64,000 bases of DNA from Entonaema liquescens. Lineage: Eukaryota; Ascomycota; Sordariomycetes; Xylariales; Xylariaceae. The position numbers and the translations under genes are program-made. Below, in pieces: positions 11,986 through 22,711 of this stretch (its first letter is position 1; each line of letters starts with the position of its first letter). The notes under the pieces are model-generated. The model made no database searches and had not been told where the DNA came from. It worked only from the letters and a program-made list of their open reading frames with translations. The DNA is taken from positions 124,001 to 188,000 of the forward strand of contig CADCSX010000023.1 in the NCBI GenBank assembly GCA_902805475.1. The letters run 5' to 3'.

Positions 11986-13643
11986 CTAGCTACCGGGATC
12001 CGGATACGAAGACATCATGTTCGGGTACGGCGCGGTTGATGCGCAGTCCGGGCAGACGCGATCCGTGCTGCAGCGGTTATGCTTGTCGCAGTGCCATTCC
12101 GCGCTGGGCTTGCACATGCGACACTCCTGGCAGTGATCCCAGAGATCCGTGGCTACCCAGCCGCCTCGGCAGAAGCTATACCAGAAGCCGTAGAAGTCGT
12201 TCTGGTTGCAGTTACCTAGCGCGCCGCGGAGCAGCTCGAATTCCAGGCGCTCGCGCTCCTCGCGACTCTTCTTCCTCTTGCCCCCGCGAGTCCGCTTCCA
12301 ACTATCCTCCCACTTCCTGAACGGCTCCGTGTACTCCTTGAGATCCGCCCACGACGTGTCGTCGTACAGCAGTATATCTATTATCAGATCTACGTCCAGC
12401 TCCTCGACGTTCGGTTGGTTGCAAAGCCAGGTGGCGAAGCACGCATTGGCGCCGCAGGGTTTCGGAAACGCAGAGAGGGGACCGAAAAACTGCGTCAGAT
12501 CCGCAAAGGGTTCGCACACGCGTCGCCGCACGAGCAGGCCGAGTGGCAACCGAGCCCGTGCTTGCTGCAGACGCAGAACACGCAGGCCTTCTTATCTCCT
12601 CGTCCCGTCTTACAGGAGCACTTCTTGATCCGCTGGCCACCTCTAGAGGACGCGTCGATCGGCGGCGTAGGAACCGAGGGTATGGACGTCATAGACCCGT
12701 TGGGCGGGTCGGGATTCGTGTAGACCTACGCGGCGTACGTTAGCATTGTATGATCCCTATATAGACCGGTCGGTAGCATTTCTCTCTTGCTCCTTACATC
12801 TGTCGACTCGTCCGCGGTCTCGCCCTGCGCGTCCTCTTCCTCGTCGTCGTCCTCCTGCATCAGGTCTTCAGGCGTGTGGCCATTTCCGTTCTGAGCTGCG
12901 GGATTCGATAGGGGAGCAGGGCTTGCTAGGTGGGCTGGGCTCTGCAGATGTGCCGGGCTAAAGTGCGAATTCAAGGTGGAGGCGTCCGAGTAGGAATTGG
13001 TGCTGGCGTGATACGAGGTGGCGTGCGCCGCGGGCTGAGAGGTATACGGCTCGCCGTATTGTGATAGATGCTGCGGTATCGTGGACGTCGGGGGGTTGGT
13101 ACGCTGCTGGGTGTAATTCGTGACGTGGTGATTCGTGGGTACGGGCGAATACGTTCCACCCGCCGCCGTCTGCGGTGACTGTCCCTGTAAGAGCGTCTGG
13201 GTCTGTGCTTGTGCTTGTGCCTGTGCCTGTGCCTGTGCCTGTGTCTCGGCGAAGCTCCCATTCCGAATCCCATTAAAATGTGTAGCGTGAGACGTCATGT
13301 GGCCGTTCGTGGGCGGTTGGGTGTAGTGCGCGGCAAAGCTGTTAGCCTGCTGCTGGGGGCTGTACGGACCGGCACCGTAGCCCGCGGACGAGGTCTGGTA
13401 CGCTCCGCCGTATCCGCCAGCGGGATTCGTCACCGCGCCGGGAGAGTAGGGGTTGTAGGCGACGGTCTGACGTGCAGCGGGCTGGAGGGAATAGCCGCCA
13501 TTGTCGTAGCCTGCGGGCGAGTACAGGCTGATACCCTGGCTGATCTGGTGATGTCGCAAGGCGGGAGCTGTGGTCTGCGGGTTGCCGTTGACGGAATCTC
13601 GCGACGTGTTGGATCGCTGTCGCTTGGCCGGTGGATACGACAT
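11986..13643 (-). CDS. CXC (tesmin/TSO1-like) domain protein, with an apparent frameshift
   Basis: Two exons. Exon 1 (13643..12798) starts at ATG MSYPPAKRQR and encodes about 282 residues rich in Gln, Pro, Tyr and Ser, including a (QA)n run from TGTGCC hexamers and an acidic DDDEEED patch. A clean 72-nt intron follows (12797-12726: GTAAGG donor, GCTAAC branch, TAG acceptor). Exon 2 (from 12725) encodes a Cys-rich KCSCKTG...CVFCVCSKHG...CSCGDACANP domain, a zinc-binding CXC-type fold found in DNA-binding proteins. At 12508-12510 the frame breaks: the reading frame stops (CANPLRI), while the other frame continues as PFADLTQFFGPLS to 11986 with further Cys-rich sequence (CQECRMCKPSAEWHC). One missing C in a CCC run would explain it. 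Probably nuclear; function unknown. Confidence 0.75.
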
Positions 13644-15873
13644 TGCATCTTCGCTCGAACCTCTCCCCTGCGTTCCTGTCGTCTTTCCCTCGCACAGTCG
13701 CACCGGAGGGAACAGAGGAGGAAAGGGAGGCAGGACAATGCACGGGCGAGTCAGGTCAAGGTTCGGTCAGGTAAGAGGACTGGTTCTGATAGGACAAGAC
13801 GGCAAGGCGGCAAAAGGAACAGAGCGGCACGGAATTTGTAACGCAAGATCAGATCGAAGAGTTGGGGAATTTTGAATCGGTAAAGATACAGTTTTCTTCG
13901 TATTAGGGAAAGCGGCGAGTAAATCTATAATCCTGAAATTCTTACTTGGTTTCGTAGGTAAGTTGAGGTTATTAGTTTAGTTAAGATATTCAGGGTTCAG
14001 GCCAGAAATTCTTTGACGTCTAGATCGGCCAAATTCCGCGTCTCTACTGTGGCGCATGGCCCGAGGAACGCGTTAGCGGTATTGTACCTGCCGTCCCTTA
14101 CTAGCGGCAATTTAGCGGCTCATAAGCACTTACAGTACTGTGCCTACCCGCTTACCCACCTAGGTACATTAGGTAACCTAGAATCTCTATCGTTGGGTAC
14201 TTCAAGTACCTAGGTACCTAACGTAAATAATGTTTTGTCGCCGCTGTGAACATAACAAATAAGGGAGAAATGTGGCTGCTATAGGTACTTTGCTACCTCT
14301 GTGGAATTCTTGGCTACGCGCACCGAAGTACCTAACCTCCATGCGTGGTGGAAAATATCTCGTGATAGCGTTCAGGGGCTAAGTGCTTCCGCATTTATCA
14401 CGTACTACATACATGTATACAAGGTGCGTACATGATATGGAAGTATGTAGCCTCCAGCTATACCTACCTATCTAGGTAGTATATATATATATATATATAT
14501 ATAAGCTTAAAGGTTAAATTGACATTTAGAGGAACCTGTCAAAGTTTAATGGGAAAAGCTTAAGTTCGGTATGCATGAAAGCTTAGGTGGAATTGACAAC
14601 TATCACTAATATATTCGGCAACGCTAAAACCTTATTATCGAATCCAATTCAATATGAGAATTCAATGCGAGAATTGCCATTTCTATCTTCAAAGTTAGAA
14701 AAGAGTATTGACCCCTTGATAGAATAGCCACGTTAATGTGAAATTCAACTCGTGTTCGATTATACCAAAAGCTACGCCTGCACTCCGCCACATTCCAATA
14801 GAGAAATACGAGCAGCATGCAGACAGAAGAACAGGAAAAGACAATTTCGTCGACGACATTCTCCGTAACATAGCCTACCAATCAATAGGATTTTTGGTAG
14901 CTCTCTGGCTTCGGACTTTGTGCTCATAGCAGAGTCGCAGAGTTACGAACATGCTGAGGCTACTATAAAAAGAAGGTATTAATTGGGCATCGTATACATG
15001 TATTAGATTTAATATTATAGGATGTCGTTAACAAGACTCTAGATCTAGTCAGTTTATACGATGCTCATAACAAGATACTGTCTTATTATAACTGACCATA
15101 CTGTACTTTGATATCTATTCTGGAAAACTCGCCTTCCTAGGTATCAATAAACCAATTAACTTATGCTGCATAATATATATCCCTACTCTAGGGTATATAG
15201 GTAACTACCGTATTCTTAGATCGACATGGACATGACATTCATCTACATTGCATAATTTCATGCTTTGCTATTTGTGCAATGTATATTGTGATCGAAGGAA
15301 GACTAGTATCTAACAACTCAGCATTGTAAAAACAATAATTCTTTCTTAATAGGCGAAACTTGTAAAGGAGCTTTGTCTATGGTGGAAGTCGAGAAGTCTT
15401 TGCTAATGCTTTAACCGTCGTACCTACGTAGATACCCGAGGTTTGGAATGGCAAGTGTATACTTCACTATGCTTTGAGTTGTGCATCCTAGGTAAATGTT
15501 ACAGTAAGCATTCAAAGGCTACGATAAAGAGAGCTCAAGGGGGAAAACGTAACCCTAAGAACACAAAAGGTAACTTAGTACCTATCGTAGCTGAATATCA
15601 TTCAACGTCGAGTCGGTCAAAAGAGACCACGAGGTAAAAGGTAACAATGCACAATATCTTTGTCAACTATCAAGGCTATTGTTGAAAGAAACCAAATCTT
15701 TTATAACGGAAAACGTGCCAGCAGGTTGGATTCGAAGTTGTCTCTCCAGTCGTCAGAAAATCTCCCGGTTCATACACAATATTCCAGTCCTCTAGAGGCC
15801 ACCTGCTCTCAACCTACTAAGCAGGTCGCAACTAAACACTTTCCGCGTCTACTAATATTTAAAATCAGCCAAC
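13644..15873. other. intergenic region with short repeats
   Basis: The first 250 bases are the GC-rich leader of the CXC gene. After that come ACCTAGGT-type motifs at 14157-14220 and a (TA)n run at 14480-14503. No gene recognised. Confidence 0.45.
14480..14503. repeat. (TA)n microsatellite
   Basis: Twelve uninterrupted TA dinucleotides following a TACCTACCTATCTAGG stretch. Confidence 0.9.
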
Positions 15874-16173
15874 ATGTGCGAGTGCACCGTAGAAGACTAC
15901 AGGAGATGCAAGAACCCGGTGCATAGTAGACATACTAGAACCGTGGTGAGAAAGTGTTTAACCGCAAAATTGGGCTTGCAGGGTGCAGGCTATCATCCTG
16001 CGCGCATTACTAACAGCATCATGACGAAGAGTGGCCACCCGATTTCCCCGGTCATCAACGAGACTTGTCCGATCTGTTATCCCGAGAGGGCTGCTCTAGA
16101 ACAGGAGAAGAAAGAAATGGAGAGGCTTGCCGCGGAAGAAGGGAAGCGAGCAAAGAATTCGCGGAACTGGTAG
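15874..16173 (+). CDS. small Cys-containing hypothetical protein
   Basis: An ATG-started frame of 99 residues in acceptable context (AACATG). It begins MCECTVEDYRRC, has a Cys near position 28 and a CPIC pair near 66-69, and ends in a Glu/Lys-rich, probably coiled-coil tail (ALEQEKKEMERLAAEEGKR). Composition and the spaced Cys/His residues look like the many orphan fungal proteins that start with MC and hold a small metal-binding site. No family is recognised. It points the same way as nothing nearby: the UstYa-like gene downstream is convergent. Confidence 0.45.
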   Translation: MCECTVEDYRRCKNPVHSRHTRTVVRKCLTAKLGLQGAGYHPARITNSIMTKSGHPISPVINETCPICYPERAALEQEKKEMERLAAEEGKRAKNSRNW

Positions 16174-16488
16174 ACGTGTATTTCCAACACAGGCTCAATT
16201 ATTCGATGTAGAGATTTGTATTAGGAAGGGCGATTCGTGTGGGTAACTTTTGGTAAAAGGGGATGTAGGTAGAAAATAGATGTTTGTATTTTTGGATCGT
16301 CCATGTACTTCTGAACGACCGCAATATGTCTTTGAATATCACAGGTTTTCATGTTCCAGATTTTAATATCCATGATTGTTAGACTCTTTAAATCCCAATG
16401 CATGTTGCCGCCCAGGATAAATGCTTGAAAACCTGCCAGATACTATACGCCCAACTCCAGTCGCTTATAAAACACAGGGTGCAAATTA
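16174..16488. other. convergent intergenic region
   Basis: Short 3' interval between the small Cys protein gene and the UstYa-like gene. No feature seen. Confidence 0.45.
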
Positions 16489-17541
16489 TCAGTAGATTAG
16501 TTGGTCGTCATACGCACGCACACTCTCCAGATACGACTTGACGTCATTCCAATCCCGACAGACTTTTCCAGATAGTTAGCATTTGGGCCGTGGTACGATA
16601 GGAAGAGTTGAAACCTACCATGCTTGGAGTCCCAGCCGTCGGAACCTCCATTGTGGTCAGGGAATGTCGTCTCTAGACCTTCCAGGGCCATGTCAGCGCT
16701 GCACATGATGGCTTGCCTCATGTAGTCAAAGCAGTGGATCATATGCCAGTGGTGGTCGCCTGGCACTTCGTGACCGGAAGTTAAGCCCGAGTACGTCTGG
16801 ACGATGGCAAACTGTTGATAGACAGTTAGATCGGTTGGTATAACTTTTATAGCGGGAAGAACGTGTCGACTGGAAACTTACCAGACAGTGCAATTGATGA
16901 GTGGTTGACGTTGTGAAAACCGTCTTGTCTGGCCATTCGATGGGCGTTGGAAGGTCGTGGTACTTTTGCGTATCATTGACCCAGACGAATCCCATACCCT
17001 CTATCTGATAGTTAGAAGACTGCTAATAACACTAACTTCTCGCGAATCCTTACTTGGCATAAGATCGTTCCATCTCTGTAGCACCTCGTCTGTGAAGAAC
17101 TCGGCTGTGTCGTTAGGTGCGTATGATTCGTCTCTCTTAAACGTCGTGATTTTTTGAGCAACTAGTGTTTCTTAGGTTAGATCGTAACTATCAACTGACA
17201 ACTAGGTTAAACTTACATCTAGGACCAACTCCTGTTAAGTCTTGACCGAACTGCCACGGGTTGACTTCCTTCTCTCCCGCCGCGGGCCGGCGCCACTGGT
17301 CTCGAACTAGTAGTACCAGTATAATTAATAATAAGCCGGTGTCGATAATCCATCTCGCAGATTTGAAGGCGGTAATAAATCTGCCAACTCTTCCGGTTCG
17401 TGATGTCGGTCTATTTAATTCTATGTCGTGCCATTGCTTCTCATTACCCATCAGAGAATCGTCGACTTCGGTGCTGGACCTCGAGTCGTCGCTGTCCTCA
17501 ACACGCCGCAGATTTGCGTACTGGGCTTTTTGAGATTCCAT
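16489..17541 (-). CDS. UstYa-like (DUF3328) oxidase
   Basis: Five exons, complement(join(16489..16562,16619..16811,16882..17000,17054..17161,17217..17541)), 272 residues; every junction keeps phase and has GT/AG ends and branch-like CTAAC or CTGAC sites. Layout: a polar cytosolic N terminus, one membrane span near residues 65-81 (WIIDTGLLLIILVLLV), then a lumenal domain with both family motifs, HQLHC at 179-183 and HMIHC at 207-211 followed by FDYMRQ, and the typical end CRDWNDVKSYL. UstYa proteins oxidise or cyclise peptides (dikaritin RiPPs such as ustiloxin) or other metabolites in fungal clusters. No precursor with Kex2-spaced repeats, tyrosinase, methyltransferase or P450 is seen within 15 kb, so this appears to be an orphan copy; its substrate is unknown. 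Confidence 0.9.
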
Positions 17542-18199
17542 CGTGATCTACACAGGGAAAATTAAAGATTTACTGGTTCTATTGGGGAAAGTTAATGCGA
17601 GAAGAGCGTAAGAATGGAGAGTCGCAGATCATGGAGATGAGCACAAGATCATGGTTTTATTAGACAGCGAGTAGTTGAAACTATATGGATACTCGCGTAA
17701 CCCCATAACGTATTATCCGCTATGAATGATAATAGCTGTAACTGTAGTTGTTTCGATCAAGTCTGAGGCTGCCCGGTGACGCAGGGGTTCATATTAGCGC
17801 CCGTTCATAATTTATCGCATCGTATTACCAGGTTATCACAATGGCGAAATATATGCTTCGCTTCGAATCTACTATGTACCTAACCTAGTTAATTAGTGAA
17901 GTCGTCTATACATTAGGTATTTAAAAGGTAAGGTAATTATGTGTATTAATATTTTTGTGTCAAGTTGTTCATCGACGCCGTGTGATTATAATAGAATACC
18001 ACTTTGACCTACGTGAGGTGCGAGCTTGTACGTTTCAAGATCCTAGCCTCCCTTTAGCAACGCGACGTCGCCATTTCGGTCATCTTTAGCTTAGGTCCGT
18101 TACAGAGGTAGACCTAGGAGATCTGGATCGCGGGGTCCCCGGAGATTGGAACATCTCTTCGGGCTACAACCTCGAAACGATTAACTCGACTCAGTACCT
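17542..18199. other. intergenic, upstream of the UstYa-like gene
   Basis: Promoter side of the UstYa-like gene. AT-rich with scattered TACCTAACCTAG motifs near 17875-17890; no reading frame. Confidence 0.4.
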
Positions 18200-18359
18200 A
18201 CGTAACGACGAGTAGACGTAACGACGAGTAGACGTAACGACGAGTAGACGTAACGACGAGTAGACGTAACGACGAGTAGACGTAACGACGAGTAGACGTA
18301 ACGACGAGTAGACGTAACGACGAGTAGACGTAACGACGAGTAGACGTAACGACGAGTAG
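18200..18359. repeat. minisatellite, ten copies of a 16-bp unit
   Basis: Exactly ten head-to-tail copies of ACGTAACGACGAGTAG, seemingly identical. It lies between the UstYa-like and SGNH hydrolase genes. Since 16 is not a multiple of three, all frames of the minus strand read the same 16-residue cycle without a stop, giving a 75-codon ATG-started frame (18408-18181). I regard this as a by-product of the repeat. Confidence 0.95.
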
Positions 18360-18452
18360 AGAAGAAACTACGTTCCAAGAATGAAGCGGTGGTAAATTCG
18401 CACCGCATTCCTTTGTACAGAAAGTACTTGAGACTACATGTAGTTACGCTAT

Positions 18453-19542
18453 TTAGACCCCTGCTGTCGTTGCGGCATGTGTTGAATTAGTTGTGGTTCT
18501 TGTAGAAGTCTTGGGCGGTAACTCTGTGGTCGTCGTCGTCTCTTCGGCTCGTCCTGCCTCTCCGTCTTTTTCCAGTCCGTTTTCGACCGGCCGTCGGAGA
18601 TAGCCTTTCCTGTCTGCCTCCTGAATGCTCTTCGTGAATATGCGTCCCATCAAGCTATACCCGTAGTCTGTCGGATGCGTACCGTCTGGCCCAATGTCTA
18701 CGGCCTGAGGCCGGTCAGAGAAGCCTTCACTAGGATGCATCTCAGCTAATAACACAGGCTTCGAATTGAACTTCTTGATAAGATCTCGGTACTGCCGGTT
18801 GACGTCGAGGATCTTGGGTTCGCAACCAGGAACTGTATTGGTCAGACAGGTGCTGAAGATAACGGTAGATCGCGGCGAAGCTTCTAAGAGGTAGTTGATA
18901 AAGTCTTCCATGTGCGCGCCGGCTTTGTCCACTTCTCGATTCTGCAGGACATTATTTGTTCCCACCTGTATAAGGAATAGGTTGGGCTGTAGCTGAGGTA
19001 CGATGTGCGTAGCATGCTCGTGGATTTGGCTGATGCGGTTGCCACCGTAAGCTTCGAGGTCGTTATCGAGCATATCTCCAAAACGTTGAGAACCGACCAT
19101 GTTGACGGCGACACCGAGATCGACCAATTCGTCGCGCATCGTCTTGCGAAAACCAATATCGCCAGTCGAGAACTCGCCTCGAACTAGAGAAGCACCGAGA
19201 GACATTATACGCAACGGCGTACCTTCGGCAATGTTGCTGGAATTGTTCGGCTTCCAATCTCCCGGCGCGGTCATAATGCCGTCCGCCGTAGTGTTAACGT
19301 CGATTGGTTGCTGAATGTCATCGTCAACGGCGGTATCCGTCTTGGGTCGAAGTATATTTGTGGCACCGAGAGCTAAGGCAGAAAAAACAATTAGGAGAGT
19401 GATCAGATACTCGTAGCTAAAGATCCGAGTACTCACCTATTAGCACAACAGATATGATGACCAACAAGGTCAAAGTGAAAATTGCTCTCTTGGTGCGTAC
19501 GAACGAGAGACGGGATGACCATGTCTTCTTTTCGTCGGCCAT
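18453..19542 (-). CDS. membrane-anchored SGNH/GDSL hydrolase (CE3-like)
   Basis: Two exons, complement(join(18453..19372,19437..19542)), 341 residues. The 64-nt intron has a GTGAGT donor and a CCTTAG acceptor and joins a start exon (MADEKKTWSS) to the body in phase. Residues about 20-39 form one membrane span, making a type II anchored protein with its catalytic domain outside or in the lumen. SGNH blocks: SLGASLVRG with nucleophile S97 (GAS in place of GDS, which is common in this fungal branch), the GGNRISQI region, GTNN, and DGTHP with D265/H268. The MVGSQ and DND segments recall carbohydrate esterase family 3 (acetyl xylan esterases). The last 35 residues are Thr-rich and probably O-glycosylated. 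Likely a deacetylase or esterase of cell-wall or environmental polysaccharide; the substrate is inferred. Confidence 0.85.
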
Positions 19543-22500
19543 AATGAACGAGATGGACTGTCGTGTATAAAGGCATTGGTATCGAGAAAACGAGAGTAGA
19601 GCCTAGTAAAATAATTAGCTGGCTGTAAGTGTTGTCGACGTCGACGTCGATGTTAATTCCTTGTTTCTTGACACAGCCCCGCGGTTGCTACGTTCTAGTT
19701 TCTCGGGATGCACGAATTTGATCGGCACGCCACCAAATGCCCAAGATAAGAACGTGCCGGTTTCCGGCAAGGTACTTACCGGATCAGCGTTTGCTGCATG
19801 TGCTGCATGTGCAAAGAAAATAGCAGCAATTGATTATTTCGATTTATTCACTTATCTTGAAGAATTTTTTTTTTTTTTTTTTATAACCAGTTGTTAAATC
19901 TCACGTAATGGTATTCTCTAAATCCTAACTGCTGCCTTTTAACAGTGCGCAACTGACTCTAAATTAATCCCCAGCAAGGAATACACTACGAATATCTTAG
20001 AGCGTACGATTAATAAATCAGGTACTTGCCATGAGGTTTTACTTAGCTAGCTTGGATATTTCGTTACTTGCAGTATAACTTGATAACTTATATAACTTGA
20101 TAACTTAACTGAAGCTTTACTTGCCTATCTAGGTCTATCCAATCATTGCGTCTAGAGATTGGAATAGCTGCCTGATTCGGAAGACTACAGTTATCGAGTC
20201 TACATGGTGTAGATTACAGAATCTTCAGCCAAAGTGAATTTGGTAGCTATGCAGCTAACTTTTGAAGAATTGCAATTCAAAACCTCTCAATCGTATAACC
20301 ACAACTTAGCGACGTCGTGAATGTGTGAAACTTCTATGCCGAATATGCTCGTGACGCTTCGCCCAGTCAACAACTCTGACTTGATAAACCGCAATACTTT
20401 ACCATAAACTTAGGCTACGTACTTCTCGAACCCTTCTAATCGGATTGAACCTAAAGATAGAGATCAGGAATAACTATGCACAATATTCGGAAGCATCGGC
20501 ACAAGACCTGCTAGATGTTAGCAACTAATCCCAGCTTTTCGAGGACAATGACAAGACTTATCCCCAACACAGTAGGGGGCTGCCCTCCACTCGCAGAGTA
20601 GAGGACAGCCTAGGACTACCTTCCATTCTGGCCTGTCCTTACCAACGCCCAAAAAAATTCCACGCTGAGACTCCCCGTATAAACACCGCTCGCTTCATCG
20701 ATCAGACCGGACAAGCGCTAAACTTTGACTCCAACACGAGATGGGTCCCGGTTTCTGTCTTTGTAGAGAACGGCGCCGGACGGATCGTACAATCGTGTAC
20801 CTCGCAACAGTCCCACAGAACCTACTTCCTCTTTTCTCCCATGCCATCATCGACCAGGTTTTCCGCCGAAACCGGCGGGCCGTACTAATCTCTCGCATCA
20901 AATCTCGATCCCGAGAAGCTCTTTCTGTTGAACGCATTGCCAACGCGGACTAGTTTTGATTCCTCCCCGGCGGGCTTCGACGAGCGGCAAGGGGGCATTT
21001 CCGTACGACCAAAAGACGTCCATAAAAGCCGCACTATCATCTCTCCTCATTCCATATCTGGTAGAGACGAGGGATACTCACCAACCGCGTGAGCAGCCGA
21101 CGAGTAGATCTGGCGCCCAATATCCCCATAGGACAAAACCCATGAGAAGAGGTTAATGCGCCCGGTCTCACCTCATGAATGACACATCGGTGGCTGCTGC
21201 CGAGATGCGGTGCTAGTAGTTGATTAGGACTAGAGCAGATGGGGTGGATGGATTCGTGAAGGTTCAAACAGAGTCGGCATTTACGCAGACAACCGCAGAT
21301 CACCAGACTGCGACCAGAGGAAGTAGGGTACTCAGAGCGTATGACACGGCGGTAGGAGCGTCGAAGAGTTCCAGCAAAATTTCTGTTGCAGCCGCGTGGT
21401 CGTTGCTCACCCAGCTTAGTTTAATAAACTACAGCATACGTGATTCCGGCAAACAAGACCAGCGACGAAGAGATGAAATTATTCCAGAACTTCGACTGTG
21501 TGTAGCTCGCGTCACGTTCTTCCCCACCATCCTCGGCGGCGCATAGCTGACCTAATAAAGTCGATGCTAGATCCAGTTAACAACGGCAGGCCATCAGAAA
21601 CCTATCTCCCATCGTATCCGGTCCGCTCAAAGCATCGCCAGCACGGTGATGTAGACCAGAGTATAAATTCCAGCGACCCGAGCTGACGAGCGACTCCCGA
21701 CCAGGAGTTCTTAACGAGACGACTCATAGCCAAGGCACTTCGCACTCCCCAAGGAGACTGGAACATCTAACCGCCGCCCTTCCACCCCACGATGTCCCTA
21801 TCGGCTCGCCCTGCTTTTCAGCATGGCAAGGCTATAAGAACAACGAGGAGCTTATAAAGCGAGATGTAGACATAGAAAAGCGCAAAACTTGAAACCAAAA
21901 GGTAGTTAGGGTTAAGTTCCGAGACACCATTCCCTAACAGTCGAACCATTAGCCAGGCGGAGCTGACTACCTTCGCACGACGATCCGCACGCGGCAATGC
22001 TCATCAGGCCGAGGCCCCGAACAGCGACGTGTCGTGCGAGGTTTGCCGGGTTCGACCGAGGGGTCGAAGACATTCCTTACGGAAAATGGGAATCGGAGGA
22101 CTGTGGAGGAGGCGTAGTGCGAGGTTTGTACGTGCTCGATCTTGTCCTCCAGGGAGAGAAGATGCGAGCGAAAGAGCTCGAACTCGAGGGAGATAAGATG
22201 CGATAGAGCGATATGACCCGTATCTCGGATTGTTATCAACAGTAGACTCGTCTCCGACAAAGGGTAGTGAAGTTGGGAATGGGTGCTGCAGGAGTGTGAT
22301 GATTGGTGGAGTAGAAGAAAGTAAATAAAGTGTAAGACGCGAAGATTTATAGGGGACCGCGTCGTAACCTGAGCTGAATTGTAGCGCAGTTACCAGGTAC
22401 CTTAGGTACATGTTTCGTACCTATGTACCTATTTTAGATCCCTGAGGTCTCGGCCCCACCAACGTCAATTCCCGTCTCGGGTTCCGACATTTTAACTTAC

Positions 22501-22711
22501 ACAAGCAGACGAGATACATTTGCCTCATTACTTAGTAATTTATACCAACGCAGCTAATACGCAAACAGCTGTCAAAGTTGTGATTATAAGGTCATGTTCC
22601 TTATATTTAACTGGCCCTAGTAAATTTATTATTAAGGAAAATTTAATCTATAAATTTAATCTCTCTAATCAATCACTAAAATAATCCTATAGAGTGTCTC
22701 ACCACGCTACG
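19543..22711. other. long gene-free region, partly GC-richer
   Basis: Contains a T17-18 tract near 19865-19882 and, from about 20560 to 22260, GC-richer sequence than the flanks with many short frames on both strands but none longer than about 100 codons with a credible start. A small imperfect hairpin (GGCTGCCCTC versus GAGGACAGCC) lies at 20578-20610. It could be an old mobile-element remnant or a lost gene, but no terminal repeat or domain is recognised. The last 250 bases are the rtp1 promoter. Confidence 0.4.

Noticed and set aside
13209..13841. 210-codon plus-strand frame opposite the CXC gene
   Set aside because: Shadow of the repetitive coding sequence on the other strand.
18181..18408. 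75-codon repeat peptide as a RiPP precursor for the UstYa-like oxidase
   Set aside because: It is explained by a 16-bp minisatellite with no stop in any frame, has no signal peptide, and lacks the usual Lys-Arg spaced cores.
20430..20455. GGATTGAACC as a reverse tRNA B box
   Set aside because: No matching A box or cloverleaf could be built around it; no tRNA or 5S rRNA gene was recognised anywhere in the window.
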